Origin: Clostridia bacterium
GTDB lineage: Bacteria; Bacillota; Clostridia; Lachnospirales; Lachnospiraceae
Reading direction: 5' to 3'
Length of the DNA: 64,000 bases
NCBI GenBank assembly: GCA_910574835.1
Contig: CAJTDE010000006.1
Location: forward strand, 1-64,000
The translations under genes and the position numbers were made by a program. The notes under the pieces were generated by a model. That model worked only from the letters and a program-made list of their open reading frames with translations. It had not been told where the DNA came from and ran no database searches. Positions 15,724 to 23,700 of the stretch are shown here, in pieces. How positions within the stretch are numbered: position 1 is the first letter of the stretch; each line of letters starts with the position of its first letter.

Positions 15724-17192
15724 AATATACGGTGGTTTTTGATTTTGGGACGACGGCAGTAAAAGGAGCGTTAATTGCGGAAGATGGACAAATGTTCACA
15801 GAACAATCAGTGAATCTGAAACTTCTATTAAAGGATGGGTATATTGAGCAGGATCCCCAGAGTTGGGTAGAGGCATTCAAGAGTATATCAAATACATTCT
15901 TTAAACAAGTACCAAAGGAAATGGTTGCTAATATTATTATGAGTGGCCAGATGCAAGATGTGATTTTAGTTGATAAAGAGGTTCGGCCTTTGGGAAATGC
16001 AATTCTCTATTCAGATGGCCGTGCTGTGGAAGAATGTAAGAGATTACGAAAAGTGTTAGGAGAAAAATATCTAAATGAAACTTTAGGCAATGTATTGAAC
16101 GAAACCTTTGCAATTCCTAAAATCGCCTGGATAAAAGAACATGAGCAGGAGCGGTTTGAGAATACTTTTAAAGTTCTTTTTAGCCCAAAGGATCTGATTG
16201 TAGCCAGAATGACAGGAGCTTTTTACTGTGATACCACGACCAGTGCGACAACCGGTGGAATGAATTTGCAAAAACAGGCATGGGATGAAGAAATATTAGA
16301 TGTGCTTTCAATCCCTGGAGATAAATTGCCAAAGATTTACAGGCCGGATGAAGTGGCGGGCATGGTAACTGCTGAAGCAGAGGAGATTTTTGGGTATAAC
16401 AGAGGGACAAAGGTATATGTAGGAATTGGTGATGCGGGAGCTTCTTTTTTTGCTAGTGGCTTGATTAGTGAGGGACAATTTAATGTGACCTGGGGAACCA
16501 CAGGACAGATAGGCTTGATTTCTTCAAAAATTCTTCCGCCAACCGAGGGGTTATGGAATCTGCCTGCAATGACAGAAAAGAAATATATAAATGTAGTACC
16601 TATATTAAATGCAGGAAATGTGCACAAATGGATTGCCTCCTTTTTAGGCGCAGGAAAAACTGATTATGCTGTCGTATCAAAACTGCTGCAGGAGAATCAT
16701 AAGAAAAGTGGTTTATTGTGTTTACCTTATTTAACGGGAGAGAGATTTCCAATAGTGGATCCCTATGCATCCGGAAGCTTTGTGGGAGTTACGCCAAATA
16801 CAACACAGGCCGATTTTGTACGGGCATCTCTGGAAGGAATCTGCTTTTCTGTGCGGCAGGCAATAGAAGCTCTGGGTGTCAGCCCTGTTACAATTACTTT
16901 GATTGGAGGGGGAGCAAAAGAGAAAGCGTGGTGCCAGATGCTTGCGGATATCCTGGATTCTGAAATTACGGTGCTGGAACATGCGGAGCTTTTGCCGGCT
17001 GTAGCACTTGCAGGAGTAACTGAACGGGAACCAGAGGAGTATGATGCTTATATTATGGAAATTCAAGAGCATTATGGGAAACAGAAATTTTATCCTAAAA
17101 AGGAATTGCAGGATTACTATAACAGTTGTTATAAAAAGTATTTGAAGCTGTATCCGGCACTCCGAAATGTTTTTGAGACATTTCATGAATAA
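15720..17192 (+). CDS. FGGY-family carbohydrate kinase
   Basis: Kinase of 490 aa with the two-domain actin-like fold of xylulokinase-type enzymes. Seen are the phosphate-1 loop FDFGTTAVKG (residues 6-15), the catalytic-region SGQMQDV, the phosphate-2 loop WGTTGQIG, and the adenosine-site GGGAKEKAWCQMLAD. The ATG overlaps the stop codon of the TrpA-like gene by 4 nt (ATGA), so the two proteins are translationally coupled. The likely role is phosphorylation of the imported carbohydrate before cleavage by the TrpA-like protein. The substrate cannot be read from the sequence. Confidence 0.88.
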   Translation: MKYTVVFDFGTTAVKGALIAEDGQMFTEQSVNLKLLLKDGYIEQDPQSWVEAFKSISNTFFKQVPKEMVANIIMSGQMQDVILVDKEVRPLGNAILYSDGRAVEECKRLRKVLGEKYLNETLGNVLNETFAIPKIAWIKEHEQERFENTFKVLFSPKDLIVARMTGAFYCDTTTSATTGGMNLQKQAWDEEILDVLSIPGDKLPKIYRPDEVAGMVTAEAEEIFGYNRGTKVYVGIGDAGASFFASGLISEGQFNVTWGTTGQIGLISSKILPPTEGLWNLPAMTEKKYINVVPILNAGNVHKWIASFLGAGKTDYAVVSKLLQENHKKSGLLCLPYLTGERFPIVDPYASGSFVGVTPNTTQADFVRASLEGICFSVRQAIEALGVSPVTITLIGGGAKEKAWCQMLADILDSEITVLEHAELLPAVALAGVTEREPEEYDAYIMEIQEHYGKQKFYPKKELQDYYNSCYKKYLKLYPALRNVFETFHE

Positions 17193-17222
17193 AAAGAGTT
17201 GGGAGAAAAGGCAAATAAACGG

Positions 17223-17259
17223 CATCCATGTCTAAGGAGATTATCTTTAGACATGGATG
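17223..17259. terminator. Strong hairpin after the kinase gene
   Basis: CATCCATGTCTAA (17223-17235) pairs with TTAGACATGGATG (17247-17259). It ends the SorC operon and also lies at the end of the minus-strand PRD remnant. There is no clear T run. Confidence 0.6.
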
Positions 17260-17457
17260 TCATTCCGTGTGAAGAAATATTTCTGCCAAATATGCAATTT
17301 CGTCAGAAGGGATAGAAATAGCAAAAGTATCGGATACAATTGCCTGAGTGTACTCTCGCTGGAGATTGTCCAAAATGATGTTGAGAGAGTACATTAGAGT
17401 GTCAGTAGCTTTTTTAGGGTTTACATATAAAAGAATCAGGGAAAGGATATCATTCAC
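17260..17457 (-). pseudogene. Remnant of a PRD-type regulator
   Basis: A 65-codon minus-strand frame preceded directly by a stop codon. Its end reads AISIPSDEIAYLAEIFLHTE, which matches the conserved end of a PTS regulation domain (DExxYLxxH-like), as in BglG antiterminators or LevR regulators. RNA-binding and other domains are absent, so this is probably the C-terminal scrap of a lost regulator. Confidence 0.4.
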
Positions 17458-17492
17458 TAGATGATAAATAGAACACGAAAGGAGAGATATCT

Positions 17493-17762
17493 ATGGCTTT
17501 GGCAACCCTAACGGCAAGAGTAGATGAAAAAGATAAGGTCAGCTTTGACACTTTTTGTTTAAATGTGGGCTTGAATACCTCCACCTCAATCAACCCTTTT
17601 GTGAAAGCAGTTTTACGAGAAAACCGCATCCCATTTGAAATCACTCAGACCGCCGCCCCTTTTTTTTCCGAATCAAACTTGGCGTATACGAAGAAATCCC
17701 TCCAGGAGTTAAAAGAAGGGAAAGGGACTGCTCATGAACTAATTGAGGTGGATGATGAGTGA
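17493..17762 (+). CDS. RelB/DinJ-family antitoxin
   Basis: An 89-aa antitoxin. The N-terminus MALATLTARVDEKDKVSFDTFCLNVGLNTSTSINPFVKAVLRE is the ribbon-helix-helix DNA-binding part of RelB/DinJ proteins; the C-terminal acidic tail would wrap a toxin. GAAAGGAGAG lies before the ATG. The toxin that should follow is broken, so the antitoxin is probably orphaned. It could still repress its own promoter or neutralise a related toxin elsewhere. Confidence 0.85.
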   Translation: MALATLTARVDEKDKVSFDTFCLNVGLNTSTSINPFVKAVLRENRIPFEITQTAAPFFSESNLAYTKKSLQELKEGKGTAHELIEVDDE

Positions 17763-18022
17763 AAAAAATGGTCAGATGATGCATGGGAGGACTACCGCTA
17801 TTGGCAGGTGCAGGATAAAGGACTCTAAAGCGTGTTAATCAGCTTATTCGGGATATTGAATGAAATGGCTGTATGAAGGGAATCGGGAAACCGGAACTTC
17901 TTACTGGCGACCTGCAGGGTGAATATAGTCGCCGTATTAATGAAAAAGACCGTCTTGTTTATCATATGGAAAGCGGGCGGCTCTATATTGTTCATTGTCG
18001 AGGTCATTATGGAGATAAATGA
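17758..18022 (+). pseudogene. Broken YoeB/Txe-family toxin
   Basis: The translation in pieces reads KWSDDAWEDYRYWQVQDKG, then (shifted) KRVNQLIRDIE, a stop at 17861-17863, and then KGIGKPELLTGDLQGEY, SRRINEKDRLVYHMESGRLY and IVHCRGHYGDK. These are the YoeB signatures in order. Lesions are a lost start (extra A in a run of seven), a frameshift near 17820 and the in-frame TGA. The catalytic-type residues of YoeB (Glu in GEYSRR, the Arg, the C-terminal His-Tyr) are still spelled out, so inactivation looks recent. Confidence 0.85.
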
Positions 18023-18027
18023 TCCTT

Positions 18028-18067
18028 AAGCCAATCCTTGCCGGTACAGACGGGGATTGGCTTTTAC
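18028..18067 (+). terminator. Terminator after the toxin remnant
   Basis: AAGCCAATCC (18028-18037) and GGATTGGCTT (18054-18063) form a 10-bp stem that runs into TTACC. It isolates the toxin-antitoxin region from the ABC operon downstream. Confidence 0.65.
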
Positions 18068-18098
18068 CATAAAAAAATCAAAAAATAACTTGAAACGA

Positions 18099-18127
18099 TT
18101 GACAAATCTTTTTCTTTGTTATACAAT
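18099..18127 (+). promoter_or_regulatory. Sigma-A promoter of the TrpXYZ-type ABC operon
   Basis: TTGACA (18099-18104), 17 nt, TACAAT (18122-18127). A leader of about 190 nt follows before the lipoprotein gene. It contains the hairpin CGTCACA/TGTGGCG at 18154-18171. No T-box motif or known riboswitch core was recognised in it. Confidence 0.8.
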
Positions 18128-18324
18128 CACTAAGGTGGGTTAATACTTTAATGCGTCACAGCGTTGTGGCGAAAAAGTGAAACCTGCGGAAATCATAATA
18201 GGTAACAGCAATATCCTTACCATGTACAAATGAATTTACGGACACATGCTCCTGCAGCGGAAGTCTGTTTGGATTGAGGTATATGGAGAGCGGTATGGCT
18301 GAACTTAAATCAGGAGGAATAAGT

Positions 18325-19371
18325 ATGAAAAAGTTATTGGCAATGCTGCTTGTGCTGACGATGGCAGTATCTGTGACAGCATGCGGCGGTAAGGGTGATG
18401 AGAAGGCGGATGCTCCTTCCGAGACCCAGGAGGGCGCTTCCCAAGAAGAGGCAGGAGCAGAGGACGCAGCAGGGACAGAGGCTTCGGCTGACGGCGCGGA
18501 GTATGTGGTAGGCATCTGCCAGCTTGTACAGCACGACGCGCTGGATGCGGCAACTCAGGGCTTTAAGGATGCGCTGACGGAAGAACTTGGCGATAAGGTA
18601 ACCTTTAACGAGCAGAATGCTTCCGGCGATGTGCCGACCTGCTCTACCATTGTAAATCAGTTTGTATCGGATGAAGTAGATCTGATCCTGGCAAATGCAA
18701 CCCCGGCGCTTCAGGCAGCGCAGGCAGGAACCGGAACCATTCCGATTCTCGGAACATCCGTAACCGAGTACGGCGTAGCTTTGAATATCAGTGATTTTGA
18801 CGGAACCGTAGGAACCAATATCTCCGGAACTTCCGACCTGGCTCCTCTGGATCAGCAGGCACAGATTGTAAAAGAGCTGTTCCCTGATGCAAAGAACGTA
18901 GGATTGTTATACTGTTCCGCAGAGGCCAACTCCCAGTACCAGGTAGATACGGTTCAGGGATTCTTAGAAGACCTTGGATACACCTGCAAGCAGTACTCCT
19001 TCGCAGACTCCAATGACCTGTCGTCCGTAACCCAGACAGCCGTGGATGAAAATGACGTACTCTACATTCCGACGGACAATACGGCCGCAAACAACACAGA
19101 GGTTATCCGCAATATCTGCGAGCCGGCTAAAATGCCTGTAGTAGTAGGAGAGGAAGGCATCTGTGCAGGCTGCGGCGTGGCAACCTTGTCTATCAGCTAC
19201 TACGATCTGGGCGTTGCTACCGGCAAGATGGCGGCAAAGATCCTGAAAGGCGAAGCTGATATCTCTGCCATGCCCATTGAGTATGCGCCTCAGTTTACCA
19301 AGAAGTATAATGCGGAATTGTGCGACTCTCTTGGCATTACCATTCCGGAGGGCTACGAAGCGATTCAGTAA
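18325..19371 (+). CDS. ABC transporter substrate-binding lipoprotein, TrpX-like
   Basis: A 348-aa lipoprotein with signal peptide and lipobox VTAC (Cys about residue 20), then an Ala/Glu-rich linker of about 45 residues. The mature domain belongs to the ABC_sub_bind family (VGICQLVQHDALDAATQGFKDAL, then NVGLLYCSAEANSQYQVD), which includes the tryptophan/tyrosine-linked TrpX proteins. GGAGG precedes the ATG at 18325; the longer frame from 18274 lacks a ribosome binding site. The permease and ATPase follow after a strong terminator-like hairpin. Ligands of the family include aromatic amino acids, but this one is not proven. Confidence 0.85.
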   Translation: MKKLLAMLLVLTMAVSVTACGGKGDEKADAPSETQEGASQEEAGAEDAAGTEASADGAEYVVGICQLVQHDALDAATQGFKDALTEELGDKVTFNEQNASGDVPTCSTIVNQFVSDEVDLILANATPALQAAQAGTGTIPILGTSVTEYGVALNISDFDGTVGTNISGTSDLAPLDQQAQIVKELFPDAKNVGLLYCSAEANSQYQVDTVQGFLEDLGYTCKQYSFADSNDLSSVTQTAVDENDVLYIPTDNTAANNTEVIRNICEPAKMPVVVGEEGICAGCGVATLSISYYDLGVATGKMAAKILKGEADISAMPIEYAPQFTKKYNAELCDSLGITIPEGYEAIQ

Positions 19372-19433
19372 GCAGGGCGGCAGTGTCTGAGAAAGGCACT
19401 TAGAAATTTGGTTCTCCTTGAAAAAATTCATAG

Positions 19434-19472
19434 AAAGCGGCAAAAAAGTACTTTCCTTTTTTGCCGCTTTTT
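19434..19472 (+). terminator. Internal terminator between binding protein and permease
   Basis: AAAGCGGCAAAAAAG (19434-19448) and CTTTTTTGCCGCTTT (19456-19470) form a perfect 15-bp stem with a T-rich 3' arm. It would let most transcripts end after the lipoprotein gene, with partial read-through to the permease and ATPase. Confidence 0.8.
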
Positions 19473-19552
19473 GTTATACTTATGAAAGCTGTGTGCCTTT
19501 TGGGGATACACAGAACCGGGAATATTACGAACTGGAATAGAGGAGGTTTGTT

Positions 19553-20482
19553 ATGGAAATTGTGAAGCTTTTAAACGCGCTGCCGGGAGCCTGCGCCCAG
19601 GGCCTTATCTGGGGCATTATGGCGATTGGCGTCTATATTACCTATAAGGTTTTGGATCTGGCGGACCTGACGGTAGACGGAACGATGGCTACCGGAGGAG
19701 CGGTTTGTGTTATGCTGATGCTTAATGGGCACTCCGCAGGCTTTTCCCTGCTTGTGGCGGTAGGCGCCGGCATGCTTGCAGGTCTGGTAACGGGAATTTT
19801 ACATACGGTTATGGGAATCCCTGCGATTTTGGCGGGGATTCTGACACAGCTTGGCCTTTACTCCATTAATCTGCGGATTATGGGAGGAAGAGCGAACCAG
19901 TCAATCGGAGTGGATCAGTATGACCTGTGGGTTTCCCTGCGCTGGGTGAAGGATGTGCCGTTTTATAAAAATCCGATTTTCGTCGTAGGACTTTTCGTGA
20001 TTCTTTTGATTGCCGTTCTTTACTGGTTCTTCGGCACGGAGCTTGGCTGCTCCATCCGCGCCACCGGGTGCAATGCAAATATGTCCCGGGCGCAGGGAAT
20101 CAACACGGATATCAGCAAGATTCTGGGTCTGGTGATCTCCAACGGCATTGTAGCCTTTTCCAGCGGCCTGTATGCCCAGTACCAGGGCTTTGCGGACGTC
20201 AACGCAGGCCGGGGCGCTATTGTAATCGGGCTGGCGGCCGTGATCATCGGCCAGGTGGTATTTGGAAAGATACGCGGAAACTTTGCTTTTAAGCTTTTGT
20301 CCGTGGCCTTTGGAGCGATTATTTACTATCTGGTGCTTCAAATTGTGCTGAAGCTGGGACTGGAGCCGAATGATTTGAAGCTTTTGTCTGCGTTTGTGGT
20401 TGCCGTTTTTCTTTCAATTCCCTATTTGAAGGGCAAATATTTTGCAAAACCGGTGAAAAGGGGAGGTGCGTCCAATGCTTAG
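19553..20482 (+). CDS. ABC transporter permease, TrpY-like
   Basis: A 309-aa permease of the BPD_transp_2 family. It has about eight to ten membrane segments and the conserved DLADLTVDGTMATGGAVCVML near the start, as in the permeases that partner ABC_sub_bind lipoproteins. The loop LGCSIRATGCNANMSRAQGIN is the predicted ATPase contact. GAGGAGG is well placed before the ATG. The last codons overlap the start of the ATPase gene by 8 nt, so the two are translationally coupled. Confidence 0.88.
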   Translation: MEIVKLLNALPGACAQGLIWGIMAIGVYITYKVLDLADLTVDGTMATGGAVCVMLMLNGHSAGFSLLVAVGAGMLAGLVTGILHTVMGIPAILAGILTQLGLYSINLRIMGGRANQSIGVDQYDLWVSLRWVKDVPFYKNPIFVVGLFVILLIAVLYWFFGTELGCSIRATGCNANMSRAQGINTDISKILGLVISNGIVAFSSGLYAQYQGFADVNAGRGAIVIGLAAVIIGQVVFGKIRGNFAFKLLSVAFGAIIYYLVLQIVLKLGLEPNDLKLLSAFVVAVFLSIPYLKGKYFAKPVKRGGASNA

Positions 20483-21269
20483 GATTGAACATATCTGGAA
20501 GACCTTTAATGTGGGTACGGTAAATGAGAAGACGGCCCTTAAGGATCTGTCTCTGGAATTGAAGGAGGGAGATTTCGTAACGGTTATCGGCGGAAACGGA
20601 GCCGGAAAGTCTACCATGCTCAATGCGGTTGCCGGGGTGTGGCCGGTGGACGAAGGAAAGATTTTTATTGATGATATTGATGTAACGAGACTTCCGGAGC
20701 ATAAGCGGGCGGCTTATCTGGGACGGGTGTTCCAGGACCCTATGACGGGAACGGCGGCTAATATGCAGATTCAGGAGAATTTGGCTCTGGCTCTCCGAAG
20801 AGGGAATTTCCGGTTTTTAAAGTCCGGAATTACCAAGGCGGAGCGGGAGGATTATCAGGAGAAGCTTAAGGTTCTGGATCTGGGACTTGAGGAGCGGATG
20901 ACAAGTAAGGTGGGACTGCTCTCCGGCGGTCAGAGGCAGGCTTTGACGCTGTTGATGGCGACGCTTAAGAAGCCGAAGCTTTTGCTCCTTGATGAGCATA
21001 CGGCGGCGCTTGATCCGAAGACAGCGGCGAAGGTGCTGGATGCTACGGAGCGGATTGTGGGGCGGGATCATCTTACGACCCTGATGATTACCCACAATAT
21101 GAAGGATGCCATTGCACATGGGAACCGGCTTATAATGATGTATGAGGGGAATGTGATTTATGATGTTTCCGGGGAGGAGAAGAAGAGGCTGAAGGTTGCG
21201 GATCTGCTGGCGAAGTTTGAGCAGGCCAGCGGAGGGGAATTTGCGAATGATCGGATGATTTTGACTTAA
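20475..21269 (+). CDS. ABC transporter ATPase, TrpZ-like
   Basis: A 264-aa ATPase. Walker A is GGNGAGKST (about residues 40-48), the signature LLSGGQRQALTLLMA, and Walker B reads LLLLDEHTAALDP, with His in place of the usual Pro after the catalytic Glu. That variant is common in ATPases of this transporter type. The ATG at 20475 lies inside the end of the permease gene, with GGGAGG upstream. Together with the lipoprotein and permease it makes a complete importer, probably for an aromatic amino acid or similar small molecule. Confidence 0.88.
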   Translation: MLRIEHIWKTFNVGTVNEKTALKDLSLELKEGDFVTVIGGNGAGKSTMLNAVAGVWPVDEGKIFIDDIDVTRLPEHKRAAYLGRVFQDPMTGTAANMQIQENLALALRRGNFRFLKSGITKAEREDYQEKLKVLDLGLEERMTSKVGLLSGGQRQALTLLMATLKKPKLLLLDEHTAALDPKTAAKVLDATERIVGRDHLTTLMITHNMKDAIAHGNRLIMMYEGNVIYDVSGEEKKRLKVADLLAKFEQASGGEFANDRMILT

Positions 21270-21300
21270 GTATTAACCTGTGAACGCAAAGTTCTCGTGA

Positions 21301-21329
21301 TTGACAAGGGGTGGAGATCTTGTTAGAAT
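21301..21329 (+). promoter_or_regulatory. Sigma-A promoter of ilvN-ilvC
   Basis: TTGACA (21301-21306), 17 nt, TAGAAT (21324-21329). A leader of about 115 nt follows. I see no T-box motif in it, although branched-chain amino acid genes of this group often have one. Confidence 0.75.
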
Positions 21330-21452
21330 TGAGGGAGTGTTATGCGGCATTGGCTTTGAGGGGATATTGGTTCATTTGAACATCAGGCTTTGCGGTTTTA
21401 AAGGAATATGTTTGGCTGATGCAGGATTATGATTAGGAAGGTGAAATGTGGC

Positions 21453-21986
21453 ATGAGGAAAGTTGTTTTTTCGATGTTAGTGGACAATACATCCGGTGTT
21501 TTGAGCCGGATTGCGGGGCTGTTCAGCCGGCGCGGCTATAATATTGACAGTTTGACGGTCGGCGTGACGGCGGACCCCAGATATTCCCGGGCTACGGTGG
21601 TGGCTAAGGGGGATCGGACGATTCTGGAGCAGATTGAGAAGCAGCTTAGCAAGCTGGTGGATGTGATTGATATTAAGCGGCTGGAGCCGGAGAGTTCTAT
21701 CTGCCGGGAGCTGATTATGATTAAGCTTAAGGTGAATGAGGAGAACCGGCAGTCAATTATTTCGGTGGCAAATATTTTCCGGGCTAAGATTGTGGATGTA
21801 TCGAAGGAGTCTCTTCTCATTGAGCTTACGGGGAATCAATCTAAGATTGAGGCGTTCATTGATCTGCTGAACGGGTATGAGATTCTGGAGCTTGCCAGGA
21901 CGGGAATTACGGGACTGTCCCGGGGTGTCTTTGATGTGAAGATGTACGATGAGGAAGGACAGCTGATGGATTATGATTTCAGCTGA
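21453..21986 (+). CDS. ilvN: Acetolactate synthase small (regulatory) subunit
   Basis: Regulatory subunit of acetohydroxyacid synthase, which makes the first common precursors of valine, leucine and isoleucine. The 177-aa protein begins MRKVVFSMLVDNTSGVLSRIAGLFSRRGYNIDSLTVG, the typical N-terminal ACT domain that binds valine for feedback inhibition; the C-terminal half matches the ALS_ss_C domain. AGGAAGGTG fits the ATG at 21453 better than 21429. The catalytic subunit gene is not next to it, so it must be elsewhere. ilvC follows after 62 nt. Confidence 0.93.
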   Translation: MRKVVFSMLVDNTSGVLSRIAGLFSRRGYNIDSLTVGVTADPRYSRATVVAKGDRTILEQIEKQLSKLVDVIDIKRLEPESSICRELIMIKLKVNEENRQSIISVANIFRAKIVDVSKESLLIELTGNQSKIEAFIDLLNGYEILELARTGITGLSRGVFDVKMYDEEGQLMDYDFS

Positions 21987-22033
21987 TTTCATGTGATACT
22001 TTAGGCGATGAACCTTTAGATATAAAATAATGA

Positions 22034-23065
<1,032 letters not shown>

Positions 23066-23078
23066 GGTGTGTGTGAGG

Positions 23079-23298
23079 GGGTCTGTCACAAAATAAGACA
23101 GCAGACTTTTCCATATCCTGTGTTCGGACGGTTCTCGTACATGCTGTCTGCTCTTGTCGGACGAACGATTTTTGGTTTTTGTCAGGCTTCGCCTGTTGGA
23201 GACTTTGAACGTTTGTCCGCCAATATCAGACGTCATGTACGCGAACAGCCGGATACCGGATATTGGAAAAGCCTGCTGTCTTATTTTGTGACAGACCC
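23079..23298. mobile_element. 220-bp near-palindromic MITE-like element
   Basis: The two ends are long imperfect inverted repeats. The outer part GGGTCTGTCACAAAATAAGA continues as CAGCAGACTTTTCC on the left, and as CAGCAGGCTTTTCC when the right end is read inward. Similarity goes on through GTACATG into the interior for about 80 nt per arm, closing on the small hairpin CAGGC-TTC-GCCTG at 23183-23195. It encodes no transposase. No flanking target duplication is obvious. The long cruciform could also act as the transcription end of ilvC. It differs in sequence from the 175-bp element next to it. Confidence 0.75.
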
Positions 23299-23316
23299 AT
23301 TTACGCTGTGGGGGCG

Positions 23317-23507
23317 GAAGGGAGGTTACAATTCACACCCACGCCAGTTTTTGAAAAGTTTTTATTTGATAAGGGTGCGAATTGTAACAGGGACTGCCCA
23401 TTTAAAGTCGCCTTCAGCGAGGGGCAGTCCCTTCGGCCCCATAACTGTATCGGCTCCACGCCAATCAGCGGAGTGATTGGCGTGGGTGTGAAAAGTAACG
23501 AAAGGAG
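23317..23507. mobile_element. 175-bp MITE-like element, copy A, with 8-bp flanking near-repeats
   Basis: The element spans 23325-23499, in the opposite orientation to the copy at 7997-8171 and almost identical to it. Ends are GTTACAATTCACACCCACGC and, read inward from the right, GTTACTTTTCACACCCACGC. Flanks are GAAGGGAG (23317-23324) and GAAAGGAG (23500-23507), a 7/8 direct repeat consistent with an aged 8-bp target-site duplication. Both insertions lie in purine-rich sequence resembling ribosome binding sites. A frame crossing it encodes the same peptide as the other copy, most likely only because the DNA is the same. Confidence 0.85.
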
Positions 23508-23644
23508 TGCTGTATATGGCGGGCGGTGGGTGAAAATATGGAATTGTGTTGGGGACAAAAAGGGATTATAATGAAGTTATTAGAATGGGTGATAAGATGT
23601 ACGATGAGTTAGGGGCAGGCCCGTGAAAATTCGGAATGTGTGCC

Positions 23645-23694
23645 GAAGCGACTTTACCCTTTAGTGCTGTCGCGCAGCGACTTTAAATAGGAGA
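23645..23694 (+). repeat. Copy 2 of the short repeat adjacent to a ribosome binding site
   Basis: GAAGCGACTTTACCCTTTAG starts at 23645 and continues with the hairpin GTCGC-GCA-GCGAC, then ACTTTAAATAGGAG just before the ATG at 23701. Copy 3 at 58589-58637 is nearly identical over the whole stretch; copy 1 at 3684 shares the second half. Confidence 0.7.
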
Positions 23695-23700
23695 ATTTAT

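Noticed and set aside
21330-21452. T-box leader for ilvN-ilvC
   Set aside because: The leader is only about 115 nt and has no AGGGTGGNACCGCG-like core or terminator/antiterminator pair.
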